Both the position numbers and the translations under genes were made by a program. From the NCBI GenBank assembly GCA_023430885.1, contig JAEYYH010000015.1:54215-118214 (forward strand): a stretch of 64,000 nucleotides of DNA, given 5' to 3'. Below, in pieces: positions 44,873 through 54,680 of this stretch. Positions within the stretch are counted from its first letter, which is position 1; each line of letters begins with the position of its first letter. This DNA is from Bacillota bacterium (GTDB lineage Bacteria; Bacillota_I; Bacilli_A; RF39; UBA660). The notes below the pieces were generated by a model. It was not told where the DNA came from. It did not search any database and saw only the letters and a list, made by a program, of their open reading frames with translations.

Positions 44873-45497
44873 GAACAGTAGTAATTAAATCTCTATATTT
44901 TCCTAAATTATTTCTTAGTTTTTTAATATGTGTATCTACAGTACGATCATCCCCAAAGAAACTATATCCCCATAGCTTACTTAATATAGTTTCGCGAGAT
45001 ACTGCAATATTTTTATTTTGGACTAAATAACATAATATTTCATATTCCTTTGGAGTTAATTTTAATTCCTTATTATCAACACTTACAGTATGACCAGCAT
45101 AATTAATAACAAGTGTTTTGTAAGTAAACTCGTCGGCTACAGTATTTCTTTTGCTAACAGCTTTAATTCTAGCCATTAATTCTTTTGGGCTAAATGGTTT
45201 AGTCATATAATCATCGATACCAAGTTCAAAACCTGCTAACTTATCATATTCTTCTTTTCTAGCTGATAAAATAATTACTGGAATACTTTTAATTTTTTTA
45301 ATCTCTTTACAAGCCGAAAAACCATCTAAATTAGGCATCATTACATCTAATACTACTAAGTCTATATTATTATTTTTAACCATCTCGATAGCTTCAATGC
45401 CATCACTAGCTTCAAAAATACTATATCCTTCACTTTTTGAATATTCTTTAATAACATTTCTTATTAATGTTTCATCATCAACTATTAATATATTCAT
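44835..45497 (-). CDS. OmpR/PhoB-family response regulator
   Basis: The receiver domain has the acidic pair (VDDE), the phospho-acceptor Asp (DLVVLDVMMPNLDG) and Lys (TKPFSPKEL). The C-terminal winged helix has LTPKEYEILCYLVQ and RTVDTHIKKLRNNL. 220 residues. It leads the cluster with the histidine kinase, and the MacB-type exporter downstream is a probable target. Confidence 0.95.
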   Translation of the reverse strand: MNILIVDDETLIRNVIKEYSKSEGYSIFEASDGIEAIEMVKNNNIDLVVLDVMMPNLDGFSACKEIKKIKSIPVIILSARKEEYDKLAGFELGIDDYMTKPFSPKELMARIKAVSKRNTVADEFTYKTLVINYAGHTVSVDNKELKLTPKEYEILCYLVQNKNIAVSRETILSKLWGYSFFGDDRTVDTHIKKLRNNLGKYRDLITTVRGMGYKFEIRDK

Positions 45498-45562
45498 AAA
45501 TTATCACCTACTAATTTCTTTTTCCGGTATATTATTACATACATTTGTGTCTTTATCGTGAA

Positions 45563-47653
45563 TTATTTATTATAATATGATGTTATTACATCACTAACAC
45601 TTTGCATAAAATCCTTTTTATATTTATCAATATAATCTAAATCGGTTTGACTAGTTATATATCCAAGTTCTAGTATATAGCTTTCAAGTCCTCTATTTGA
45701 ATTAACATAAGGATTGGCATCTTCACCATCACGGCCATCAACATATGCTCCTGTCATATAACCACCGGTTTCACGTATCATAAAGTAATAATTAGTACTT
45801 AAACTGACATCAAATGGCTCATATTCTTTTTCTTCAGATTCAGCTTGCAAATTATTTAGGTCACTATTTGCAAAAGTCCTTGTATATATCCCACTTTCAA
45901 CTTTTTTAAATGGATTATAAGAGTAAGTAAAATCACTTACTTTATCCAGTGCTGAAACCAAACTTCTAGCAAATGTATAATCGATATTATTAGAAGTATA
46001 TAATTCAAAACCATTTTGTGTTACTTCACTAGAATTTAAGTGAATTGATATAAGCATTTTGGCATTACTTTCATAAGCCTTAGTTACTCTGCCATCATCA
46101 CCATACTTATCTATCCATTCATCTTCATCTCTTGTTATTGCTACATTAAAGCCTGCATCTTCTAAATCTTCTTTTAGTATGTTAGAAAGCAATAATGTGT
46201 AGTCAGTTTCGCATTTTTTATTATAGCAAGCTCCTACATCTGATCCACCATGTCCTGGGTCAATTATAATATCGTATACATCATCAGTTGATTTACTAAT
46301 ATTAATAGCCATACTATCATATTTCGACTCATTAGTAATAACAAATTTCTTGCTTATATTATCGTTTGATATACCATAATACGTAGTATCATCATAACCA
46401 CTGTTGTTATCTAAAGAGTAATAAGAACTCTTTTCATCAGCTACTACTTTAATGAATAGAACATAATTATCTATTATCATATTATCAAGTAAAAAACCTG
46501 TATTTAAAGTATCAGTTATATAAAAATTAATATTATTATCTGCACCTATTTCATATTTTAAATCATATTCAACAGTATTATCACTGCCAACCATAACAAG
46601 ATTAACATCACTTATTTCCTCTTTATCACAAGTTAAGTTACCTTTTAAATTCATATGATTACCATATATATATAATTCAGAAATAGTAGCATCATTTTCT
46701 TCAGTTGGAATCAAAACCTCATTTTTCTTTGGTATAGTTCTAAACAGCAAATATACACCTGCTACTAAAACAGCTATAAGAAATAATAATTTAATTAAAT
46801 TCCATACCAATTTAAACAAACTAAGTTTATTTAAATCCCTTCTTTTAATATCATGAAACTTAAACATATCTGGATCTTTATCTCTTTTTTTAGTTTTTAT
46901 TATAGTTCTATTATAAGAATTATTATATAAATTTGCTATATTGTCTCTAACTATTTCATTATCAGTTGCTTTTTGAGTAGAATCTTCTTTTTCAGACATT
47001 TCTTCTTTAATTTTTTCTGCTTTTTCCGCTTTTAAAATTTCTCTTTTGTCGCGAGCAATCTTTGAATATTTACATCCACAGTAATCCTGACGATATAATT
47101 TATAATCTTTTGATAATTCGATGCTTCTTTTATAACCGTTTTTCTTTTTAAAATCTGCAAATAGATAATTAACACCTATTTCTTTCTCTAAATCTTGCCC
47201 TATTTCATTTAGCTTATTGCTATTTTTATAAGGGCTTATAGATAACGTAGTAGTAAAATAATCGAAATCATGATCTTTTGCATAATTAGCGGCAGCTTCC
47301 ATACGTAATCTATAGCAAATAAAACATCTATAAGAACCTTCTGGATCTTCCTCATGACCTTTTATAGCATCTTCAAACTCTTTACTATCATAGTGCTCTA
47401 TAACACATTTAACCGGATTTTTAGCTTCAAAAGTACTAACAAATTTTTGCATTTCATTAGCTCTTTTTTCAAACTCTGTTTCAGGTTCGACATTTGGATT
47501 ATAATAATATATAGTTATATCAAAATAATTAGACAAATACTCTATACAATAGCTAGAACAGGGAGCGCAGCAAGCATGGAGTAATAATTTTGGGACCTTA
47601 CCATCTTTTGATATTTTTTCAATTATTTCATCTAATTTGACTTGATAATTCAT
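45563..47653 (-). CDS. Fusion of epoxyqueuosine reductase QueH and membrane-anchored N-acetylmuramoyl-L-alanine amidase
   Basis: One 696-codon ORF joins two unrelated proteins. Residues ~1-210 are QueH, the iron-sulfur enzyme making queuosine in tRNA: LLLHACCAPCSSYCIEYL, SYRCFICYRLRMEAAANYA and YRQDYCGCKYSK hold the Cys pairs. A charged linker follows, then one membrane helix (~281-306), a ~150-residue extracellular beta region, and an Amidase_3 domain from ~460 with the zinc ligands in IIIDPGHGGSDVGA, the Glu in CETDY and ISIHLNSS, and the catalytic Glu in YILELGYITS. QueH would be cytosolic, the amidase outside. No stop or frameshift is visible between the domains. Confidence 0.85.
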   Translation of the reverse strand: MNYQVKLDEIIEKISKDGKVPKLLLHACCAPCSSYCIEYLSNYFDITIYYYNPNVEPETEFEKRANEMQKFVSTFEAKNPVKCVIEHYDSKEFEDAIKGHEEDPEGSYRCFICYRLRMEAAANYAKDHDFDYFTTTLSISPYKNSNKLNEIGQDLEKEIGVNYLFADFKKKNGYKRSIELSKDYKLYRQDYCGCKYSKIARDKREILKAEKAEKIKEEMSEKEDSTQKATDNEIVRDNIANLYNNSYNRTIIKTKKRDKDPDMFKFHDIKRRDLNKLSLFKLVWNLIKLLFLIAVLVAGVYLLFRTIPKKNEVLIPTEENDATISELYIYGNHMNLKGNLTCDKEEISDVNLVMVGSDNTVEYDLKYEIGADNNINFYITDTLNTGFLLDNMIIDNYVLFIKVVADEKSSYYSLDNNSGYDDTTYYGISNDNISKKFVITNESKYDSMAINISKSTDDVYDIIIDPGHGGSDVGACYNKKCETDYTLLLSNILKEDLEDAGFNVAITRDEDEWIDKYGDDGRVTKAYESNAKMLISIHLNSSEVTQNGFELYTSNNIDYTFARSLVSALDKVSDFTYSYNPFKKVESGIYTRTFANSDLNNLQAESEEKEYEPFDVSLSTNYYFMIRETGGYMTGAYVDGRDGEDANPYVNSNRGLESYILELGYITSQTDLDYIDKYKKDFMQSVSDVITSYYNK

Positions 47654-47683
47654 GTTATTCCCCTTTCAAAAAAGAAGAAACAA

Positions 47684-48607
47684 TTATTTATTTACAAATA
47701 ACTTCTTTATATTCTTCTTTGGCATTAAAATACTAAAATCTTTTACTATTTCTATTTTATAAGTTGTTGTTTCATCATCTAATCTTTCACCATCAATGCA
47801 CCAAGCATTTTCTGGTATCTCATTAAATTTAATTTCAAGTTCATTAAGTCTATAAAACTCAAATCCTTTAGCTTCAGTTATATTAGAAGTTGCTATCATA
47901 TATAATGATTTAACAATATCAGCTTTCTTAGTTAAATTACAAAGTATTACTTCAAATTGATCATCATCTAATTTAACATCTTTATAAAAATTATTGATTC
48001 CAGCTATTCTATTAGCGTTAGATATAAGCATAAATGAATACTGACCATTATAAACTTTATCACCTATTTTATAAGATAAATCATATAATTCGGTAGGAAC
48101 TATAAAATTTTTAAGTCCTTCTATAACATATGCTAAATGACCATACCTACTTTTTAAAGTACGTGGTGTTTCATAAGGAACATTCATAAATTTACCAAAA
48201 CCCGCTACATAAACAAAAGGTTTTTTGTTTATAGTACAAATATCTATATTTTTAACTGTTCCTTCTAAAGCTAACTTTAAATTTTCAAGTACATCGCTGC
48301 CATAACCGAACATAGCACCAATGTCATTTGTTGTACCAAGCGGTATGTGAGCCAACAAAAACGGTTCTTTTCTTTTAAGATTGCCAGTAACAACTTCATT
48401 AAAAGTCCCATCACCACCAACAGATACAACTAAATCTATATTATTATCAAGATTACTTATTATTTCAGTCGCATGTTTACCACGCGCAGTAAAATACACA
48501 ATCGTTTCATAATCATGTTTTTTTAATATTTCTTGATAATCAAGTATATAATCCTCTGATAAATCCTTACCACTATTAGGATTAATTATTAATGCACACT
48601 TCTTCAA
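47684..48607 (-). CDS. Diacylglycerol/lipid kinase family protein (DgkB/YegS-like)
   Basis: The motifs LIINPNSGKDLSED and VSVGGDGTFNEVVTGN, then LAHIPLGTTNDIGAMFGYG, are those of the lipid kinase catalytic domain; the C-terminal beta-rich domain (IDGERLD) is complete. 307 residues. It likely phosphorylates diacylglycerol to return it to phospholipid synthesis; other lipids are possible. Its stop lies 30 bp before the QueH-amidase start. Confidence 0.9.
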   Translation of the reverse strand: MKKCALIINPNSGKDLSEDYILDYQEILKKHDYETIVYFTARGKHATEIISNLDNNIDLVVSVGGDGTFNEVVTGNLKRKEPFLLAHIPLGTTNDIGAMFGYGSDVLENLKLALEGTVKNIDICTINKKPFVYVAGFGKFMNVPYETPRTLKSRYGHLAYVIEGLKNFIVPTELYDLSYKIGDKVYNGQYSFMLISNANRIAGINNFYKDVKLDDDQFEVILCNLTKKADIVKSLYMIATSNITEAKGFEFYRLNELEIKFNEIPENAWCIDGERLDDETTTYKIEIVKDFSILMPKKNIKKLFVNK

Positions 48608-48666
48608 GATTTCACCCTCTTTTAATTACTATAAATATTATATCATAAAAGTTGTGAATTTGACGT

Positions 48667-48690
48667 GAAAAAAACAGCCTAAGCTGCTTT
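48667..48690 (-). terminator. Rho-independent terminator
   Basis: On the minus strand AGCAGC/GCTGTT-type stem with loop TTAG and T7 overlaps the end of the unknown gene at 48679. Confidence 0.75.
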
Positions 48691-49740
48691 TATTTTTTTA
48701 GTAAGTTCATGAACATCATCAGTAAGAACAATTGGTTCTTCTTCATCACTAGTAGCAATGTTAATACCTACTAATCTTTTTATTTCATTTGACTTTCTAT
48801 CAATTCTGTTTAATATTTTTTCTTCTGTTCTAGCACCATCTAAATCATAATTACTACATATGTGAGCGCTCATCTCGTTGATTATTGCACCACCATCATA
48901 ATCTATCCCAGCTATATCAAGTTTTCTATCTAACCATTCAAATCTTTCATTTCTTATAGCAAACCTCTTTAAAATTTCAAATTCTGGTGATAATTTTAAG
49001 TCCATTGGAAACATACCAATTTGCTCACAATATAACACACTTTGAAGCTTATAAAGAATTTCTCCTAAATCATTATAAATATTTTTAGCTTCTCTCTTAC
49101 TTATTCTAACATCATTTTTATTTATACTTCTTGCAGAACGATTTAAATAATTATTATAATCTTCTTTAGAAAAGAATGCTCTGCCTGGATCATCCCAATT
49201 TTTTTTATTTTCTTCTAAGTCAATTGTTTTATCGTAATAAAACATATTTGGTATACCTAAGATATGATTTGATAGTTTAGTTAAACTAGTTCCATCTATA
49301 ATAATTTTCTTTGGATCTTCTGGTAAAAATGTATCCTTAATAGTTTTACATAATACTGAAGGATAAATCACTTCTAATTTCATTTTGCCCTTGCGAACCC
49401 CTTCAATTGGCATAAATATCATTTTTTCTTCTTCAGATAAGAAGTCCCACTCTTTTGTAGAACCTCCTAATGATTTAAAGTACTCTTTACTTTCTTTTTC
49501 TTTTCTTGTTTCATGAAGTCCTTGTTCTTTTACTATACATATATCTTTCATAGAATCGTATTTACCATAATTAAGTGGTCTTAATCCTACAAAAGTAGTT
49601 TCTATAACATCATTTTCTGTTTTTGTATATCTTTCGTCTAATTGGTTTAAAAATTCGTATAGTTTTTCGTCATCAAAAGATATTTTATATAGTATTATAT
49701 TATTGTCTTTTTTTATACTTAATAACTTATTAACTATCAT
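48679..49740 (-). CDS. Hypothetical protein (353 aa)
   Basis: This soluble, charged protein has no recognised domain. Segments such as RSARSINKNDVRISKREAKN and IINEMSAHICSNYDLDGART give no known motif. The ATG at 49740 follows GGGAGG with a 9-nt spacing. It is monocistronic with its own terminator. Confidence 0.65.
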   Translation of the reverse strand: MIVNKLLSIKKDNNIILYKISFDDEKLYEFLNQLDERYTKTENDVIETTFVGLRPLNYGKYDSMKDICIVKEQGLHETRKEKESKEYFKSLGGSTKEWDFLSEEEKMIFMPIEGVRKGKMKLEVIYPSVLCKTIKDTFLPEDPKKIIIDGTSLTKLSNHILGIPNMFYYDKTIDLEENKKNWDDPGRAFFSKEDYNNYLNRSARSINKNDVRISKREAKNIYNDLGEILYKLQSVLYCEQIGMFPMDLKLSPEFEILKRFAIRNERFEWLDRKLDIAGIDYDGGAIINEMSAHICSNYDLDGARTEEKILNRIDRKSNEIKRLVGINIATSDEEEPIVLTDDVHELTKKIKAA

Positions 49741-49928
49741 TTTCAAAACCTCCCTACAAATTTAGATTATTTTATTATAACACAAGTATATAAATTTGCA
49801 AGTTCTTTCCGACTTTAGCCCTTATTTTATATTATATTTATTGATTATACCCCCTATAATTTCTGAAAATAAGGTCTTGTTGTTGTTTTTAATATGGTTT
49901 TTGTATATAATTATTTTGAGGTGATGAT

Positions 49929-51548
49929 ATGACAGACTTAGAAATCGCACATAATTCAAAATTAGAAAACATTAGGGATATTGCTTTAAAGTTAAATTTA
50001 GAAGAAGACAACTTAGAAATGTATGGTAAATATAAAGCAAAAATCAATAAAGATGAAAGTAATAAGAAAGGAAAACTTATACTTGTTACTAGCATTAATC
50101 CAACACCATATGGTGAAGGAAAAACTACTATTAGTATCGGAATTCATGATGCCTTATGCAAAATTGGAGTAAATAGTTTAGCTGTTCTTCGTGAACCATC
50201 TTTAGGACCAGTGTTTGGCATTAAAGGTGGTGCTACTGGAGGTGGTCATGCTCAAGTAGTACCATCTGAAGATATAAATTTACATTTTACTGGTGATTTT
50301 CATGCCATAACAAGTAGTAATAACTTACTATGTGCTATATTAGATAACCACATTTTTCAAGGTAATGAATTAAACATTGATCCAGACAGTATTTTGTTTA
50401 ATAGATGTATGGATATGAATGATAGAGCTCTAAGAAATGTTAAACTAGATAATAGAACTGAACATTTTAATATAACAGCAGCTAGTGAAATAATGGCTAT
50501 ATTTTGTTTAGCCACTTCTCTATCTGATTTAAAAACAAGACTAGGAAATATTTTAATTGGATACACTTTCGATAAAAAGCCAGTATTTGCTAGACAGTTA
50601 GGCTGTGTAGATGCAATGGCTATATTACTTAAAGATGCTATTAAACCGAATTTAGTTCAAACACTTGAAAACAATCCTGTTATTATACATGGTGGACCAT
50701 TTGCTAATATAGCTCATGGTTGTAACAGTGTTATTGCAACCAAGCTTGGCTTATCTTTAGCCGACTATGTAATAACTGAAGCCGGTTTTGGAGCAGATTT
50801 AGGAGCAGAAAAATTCTTTGATATAAAATGCCGTAATGGTTTTAAACCTAACTGTGTAGTTATTAATTTTACAATTAAGGCATTAAAATATAATGGTTAT
50901 TGTCCTAAAGAAGAAATTAGTAATCCAAATTTAAATTATATAGAAAAAGGAATCATTAATTTAAAAACACATATTGAAAATGTAATGAAATATACAAATA
51001 ATATAATAGTCTGTTTAAACAAATTTAATACAGATACTGAAGAAGAAATAAAATATGTAAAAGATTATATTGAAAGTATTAACATTCCTTTTGATATATG
51101 TGATTCCTTCACAAATGGTGGTAATGGTTCTATCAGTCTTGCAGAAAAAATAGTTAATATATGTAATAACGAAAGTGATTTTAAATTCTTATATGAATTA
51201 AATGATAGTATAGAAAATAAAATAACCAAAATATGTACTGATATATATAGAGCTTCTAATGTGGAATTTACAGATAATGCCAAAGAGATTATAAAGAGTA
51301 TAGAAGATTTGGGATTCAGTAATTATCCAATATGTATTGCTAAAACGCAGTACTCACTTAGTAATGATGCAAGTATGCTAGGATACCCTACTCCATATTC
51401 AATTACAGTAGATAAAATAAAGTGCCAGACTGGTGCAGGGTTTATTGTAGTATATCTTGGAAGTATAATGACAATGCCTGGTTTATCTAAAATGCCAGCA
51501 GCTAATAATATGTATATTGATGATAATGAAATAAGAGGAATATTTTAA
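49929..51548 (+). CDS. fhs: Formate--tetrahydrofolate ligase
   Basis: This enzyme makes 10-formyl-THF from formate, THF and ATP for one-carbon metabolism. The P-loop NPTPYGEGKTT is present, then REPSLGPVFGIKGGATGGGH, a hallmark of the family, and GFGADLGAEKFFDIKCR. The end MPGLSKMPAANNMYID is conserved. 539 residues, slightly shorter than the usual ~556. Ribosome site GAGGTGAT. Confidence 0.96.
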   Translation: MTDLEIAHNSKLENIRDIALKLNLEEDNLEMYGKYKAKINKDESNKKGKLILVTSINPTPYGEGKTTISIGIHDALCKIGVNSLAVLREPSLGPVFGIKGGATGGGHAQVVPSEDINLHFTGDFHAITSSNNLLCAILDNHIFQGNELNIDPDSILFNRCMDMNDRALRNVKLDNRTEHFNITAASEIMAIFCLATSLSDLKTRLGNILIGYTFDKKPVFARQLGCVDAMAILLKDAIKPNLVQTLENNPVIIHGGPFANIAHGCNSVIATKLGLSLADYVITEAGFGADLGAEKFFDIKCRNGFKPNCVVINFTIKALKYNGYCPKEEISNPNLNYIEKGIINLKTHIENVMKYTNNIIVCLNKFNTDTEEEIKYVKDYIESINIPFDICDSFTNGGNGSISLAEKIVNICNNESDFKFLYELNDSIENKITKICTDIYRASNVEFTDNAKEIIKSIEDLGFSNYPICIAKTQYSLSNDASMLGYPTPYSITVDKIKCQTGAGFIVVYLGSIMTMPGLSKMPAANNMYIDDNEIRGIF

Positions 51549-51560
51549 TATTCCTTTTTT
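51536..51560 (+). terminator. Rho-independent terminator after fhs
   Basis: The stem AGGAATA/TATTCCT over the stop codon is followed by T7. Confidence 0.85.
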
Positions 51561-51633
51561 TGTATATTTTTGTAAAGTAGTTTTGATATATCTTCACATC
51601 TTTGTTATAATACATACTAGAGGTGGCATATAT

Positions 51634-53148
51634 ATGGATGACATTTTATTTACAGAAGATAACAGTAAAGAGTTTAAAGAGAGCCTTTATAAAGCACTTA
51701 ATAGTGATATAAAAGACATTAATAATAAATTAAATGGTGATTTATTAGAAGCCTATATAAACAATATTTTAATAAAAGAATTAAAAGATAAGCCTGAGGA
51801 AATTATTCTCCTTCACCCTATGATAGTAAAGTTATCTAAGAAAAGTGATTTATATGATAAATATGCTTTTGTTTTAACTAACCTTTTATTTAAAGACTAT
51901 CTAAATACTGTAAAAAAAATAATAGCATCTAAAAAAAATCTATCTATTATTGAAAAATATGCTACTAATAATATAGATATTTTAGATTATAAGAATCCTA
52001 TTGAACTAGAAATATCTTCTATATATGCTAATTTAATATTAAAGGACTATCTAGACTCACTTAATAAGCAAAGGTGGTTTATTACCTATATTATTAGAAA
52101 AGAAGCTATAGAACATGGTTTAAAGCCTAATGTAAAAGGTATTACTATTGTAAATAAAAAGAAAACAAAATTAATCAAAAATAATCCCTATATAAAATAT
52201 ATAGATTTTGAAATAGTAGATAGTTATTCTAATAACATATATATTAATTTAGGATTATTTAATATAATTAAAAAAGATAAAGGTAATGAAACAGCTTTAA
52301 TATACTTATTAAATACCTGCTTTAAAGCTTTACAAAAACACATTAGAAAAAGTAATGAACACTCAATTACTTATGACGATAAAATGTATCGCTTTATTAA
52401 AGAAGGAATTATATTCAAAGAAGATAATAACTTTTATAATCAAAACAAACTATATTTCAGTAGCGAAATAAATTTAAATGAAGAAACTGACAATATGGCT
52501 AAAGCTTTAGTTGATAATCCCCTATTTAGTAAGTTTGATTTTCTAAAAGAGTTTCAAGCTAAAGAAAACTATGCTGCATATAAAAATACCAAAGATTATT
52601 TAGAAGTTGATAGTCATATAGATAGTATATTAGTAAATAATCCAAGTATATTAAAAGATAATTCTCTACTTCAAATGGAATATAATAATGCCGGCAGAAG
52701 AAAAAGTATTAAAGAATTAATTGACATCAAAATAGATCAAAGAAATTTTTTTGCTAGTCAAATAAGTAACTTTAAAGAAATTCTTTTTGAAACAGAAAAT
52801 AGTATTATAAAAGATAACATAACTATTAAATTAAATGAAATAGAAAAAGGATTGCCTGGTATTATTAGATGTCATAACAGTATGATATATAAAGCACTTA
52901 GGGTACTAAGTATTCCTGATTTTAACAAATTTCTTGAAAAAGTAGAACAAAAATATATAGATGAACTAAAAGAAGTTATCATTCAAGAAAAAAATGATAT
53001 CATTAAAAAATTAGAAAACAATCGAAGTAAAATATTTAAGCCAACTACATTCTTAAAAAATGAAGAATTCTTAACAAAAGAATACTCTAGAGTGGCTAGA
53101 TATGAATCTAAAATCAATGATTTTGAAAAAGAAAAAGGACAAAAATAA
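51634..53148 (+). CDS. Hypothetical protein (504 aa)
   Basis: This soluble, Lys/Asn/Ile-rich, largely helical protein has no recognised domain. The ATG at 51634 follows AGAGGTGG. A strong terminator shared with the opposing gene follows. It shows general features of a cytosolic protein, with possible coiled coil near its C-terminus (VEQKYIDELKEVIIQEKNDI). Confidence 0.6.
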   Translation: MDDILFTEDNSKEFKESLYKALNSDIKDINNKLNGDLLEAYINNILIKELKDKPEEIILLHPMIVKLSKKSDLYDKYAFVLTNLLFKDYLNTVKKIIASKKNLSIIEKYATNNIDILDYKNPIELEISSIYANLILKDYLDSLNKQRWFITYIIRKEAIEHGLKPNVKGITIVNKKKTKLIKNNPYIKYIDFEIVDSYSNNIYINLGLFNIIKKDKGNETALIYLLNTCFKALQKHIRKSNEHSITYDDKMYRFIKEGIIFKEDNNFYNQNKLYFSSEINLNEETDNMAKALVDNPLFSKFDFLKEFQAKENYAAYKNTKDYLEVDSHIDSILVNNPSILKDNSLLQMEYNNAGRRKSIKELIDIKIDQRNFFASQISNFKEILFETENSIIKDNITIKLNEIEKGLPGIIRCHNSMIYKALRVLSIPDFNKFLEKVEQKYIDELKEVIIQEKNDIIKKLENNRSKIFKPTTFLKNEEFLTKEYSRVARYESKINDFEKEKGQK

Positions 53149-53162
53149 AATTGTCCTTTTTT
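53133..53162. terminator. Bidirectional terminator
   Basis: AAAAAGGACAA/TTGTCCTTTTT, an 11-bp stem, separates two convergent genes. Confidence 0.85.
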
Positions 53163-53916
53163 AATCAAATAAACTCAATTGTCCTGGAATAGGATCTTTT
53201 TTTGAAGTTTTTACTTTAACTTTTTGTTTTTCTGCTGGTATTATCTTCATAACCTTTGGTTCGGTTTTTGGAGTTTCTTTTTCTACTTCCTTTTTCATTT
53301 TCTTACGTTTATCACAGGCAAAGAACATTCCTAAATCATGAATACCTTTGTACTTTAGAATAGGATTACCACTCTTATCTACTTTATATGTATAAGTCGA
53401 AGCATCATAAGAATATACTTCTCTAATAACAAAATCTTTTAAACAACTATGAATATGGTCAATATCTTCAGGACAAAATTCTACGTTATTTCTGACATCG
53501 TTAATATAGTTTCTAATGGCGTTTATATTAGAACCTTGTATATAACTATTACGATAATGATTGCATAACTTATCTAAAAGTTCTAAATTATTAGCATTGG
53601 ATTCCAAATAATAAGAAATATAGACTTCATCTAAGAACATCCTATCATCACTATAAGCAACACCATACCCCAATTTTTTGGTTTTACCACGGCTTTTATA
53701 TCTAATGCATAATTTTTTATTATAATCGTCTATACTCATAAGACCATTACTAATTAATGTTTCTTTTAAGTCCTCTGCACTTTTAAAAGATGTCGTAAAA
53801 CTATCAACATCATTAAGTAAATGATTATCAAGACTAGAAAACTTAGGAATTTTATTCCAGTTTATCTCATCATAAATATTTTTTCCTTTATCTATAGATA
53901 GAATATAATTTGCCAT
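53161..53916 (-). CDS. Hypothetical protein with C-terminal sliding-clamp-binding-type peptide
   Basis: Residues 1-200 form an unrecognised domain with Tyr-rich segments (YGVAYSDDRMFLDEVYISYY). A Lys/Pro-rich disordered linker (~200-240) leads to the last residues PGQLSLFD. QLSLF matches the consensus QL[SD]LF by which polymerases and repair proteins bind the DnaN clamp. It shares a direction with, and lies 18 bp after, the coiled-coil gene upstream. Confidence 0.55.
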   Translation of the reverse strand: MANYILSIDKGKNIYDEINWNKIPKFSSLDNHLLNDVDSFTTSFKSAEDLKETLISNGLMSIDDYNKKLCIRYKSRGKTKKLGYGVAYSDDRMFLDEVYISYYLESNANNLELLDKLCNHYRNSYIQGSNINAIRNYINDVRNNVEFCPEDIDHIHSCLKDFVIREVYSYDASTYTYKVDKSGNPILKYKGIHDLGMFFACDKRKKMKKEVEKETPKTEPKVMKIIPAEKQKVKVKTSKKDPIPGQLSLFD

Positions 53917-53934
53917 ACTTACCCCCTATTTAAA

Positions 53935-54486
53935 TTATCGTTTATTAAATACTTTTTCTTTAATAAAAGTTTTAATACTTTTTTTCTTAGGTTCATTTGT
54001 TTTAGTAGCAAACTCAGTATCAGTTATTTCTACTGGTATATTATCTAAAATTTCTCCAGGTATATCCATATGATTAGTACCTAATTTTATTCCTCTTATC
54101 TCGGATAAATAATTAATTACATATTCAAGTTTTTCATGTTCATCAACTAAATCTTGATGTTTAGCCCTCTTTTCCTCGCTAAGACTGTTATATTTTTCGG
54201 CGACAATTCCTATTTTATCTATAAGTTCTGCCGCTTTAGCATCTAACTCTTCAATAGACAAATTTTTATAATCATCATAATTTACAATAAAATCAAGTTT
54301 TCTAAAATAATCAATAGCAGCTTTATCATCAAAGCTAACAAAATCCATTCTATTTTCGCTTGTAACAATGACCACATCTTTAAAAATTTGATTAATTACA
54401 ACTGCTGGAATAGCATTACTATGATTCATAGCAAACATTACATCGTTCATTTGAACATAAACTTTATTATTTCTAAATAATTTCAT
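53935..54486 (-). CDS. Hypothetical protein (183 aa) with coiled coil
   Basis: An N-terminal beta/alpha part (VYVQMNDVMFAMNHSNAIPA) precedes a helical region with coiled-coil character (LIDKIGIVAEKYNSLSEEKR), and a basic C-terminal tail. No known family. Together with the 53161 gene it forms a two-gene unit (AGGGAGG-type ribosome site). Confidence 0.55.
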   Translation of the reverse strand: MKLFRNNKVYVQMNDVMFAMNHSNAIPAVVINQIFKDVVIVTSENRMDFVSFDDKAAIDYFRKLDFIVNYDDYKNLSIEELDAKAAELIDKIGIVAEKYNSLSEEKRAKHQDLVDEHEKLEYVINYLSEIRGIKLGTNHMDIPGEILDNIPVEITDTEFATKTNEPKKKSIKTFIKEKVFNKR

Positions 54487-54519
54487 ACCTAACCTCCCTA
54501 TCTTTAATATAATTATAAC

Positions 54520-54550
54520 AAAAAAATCATTCTATTGCTAGAATGATTTA
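54520..54550 (-). terminator. Rho-independent terminator after tRNA-Glu
   Basis: On the minus strand AAATCATTCTA/TAGAATGATTT with loop GCAA and T residues. Confidence 0.85.
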
Positions 54551-54558
54551 TATTTATA

Positions 54559-54635
54559 TGGTAACTCGTATGGGTTTTGAACCCATGAATACCGCCTTGA
54601 GAGGGCGGCGTGTTAAACCACTTCACCAACGAGTC
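54559..54635 (-). tRNA. tRNA-Glu (anticodon CUC)
   Basis: The cloverleaf is complete: acceptor GACTCGT/ACGAGTT (first pair G-U), anticodon stem CCGCC/GGCGG with loop CTCTCAA (anticodon CTC, reads GAG), T-stem ATGGG/CCCAT, and encoded CCA. It resembles tRNA-Glu elsewhere apart from the anticodon, which is usually UUC in low-GC bacteria. Confidence 0.9.
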
Positions 54636-54650
54636 AAATAAACTATTAAT

Positions 54651-54680
54651 AGTATACACTAAAAGATAGTTTACGAGCAA
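54651..54680 (-). promoter_or_regulatory. Promoter of tRNA-Glu
   Basis: On the minus strand TTGCTC (54675-54680) and TATACT (54651-54656) are 18 bp apart. The remaining sequence to 54902 shows no gene. Confidence 0.6.

Noticed and set aside
45563..47653. Two genes joined by a sequencing error
   Set aside because: The linker and membrane helix are in one clean frame with protein-like composition and no internal ribosome site before the amidase part; kept as a possible refutation only.
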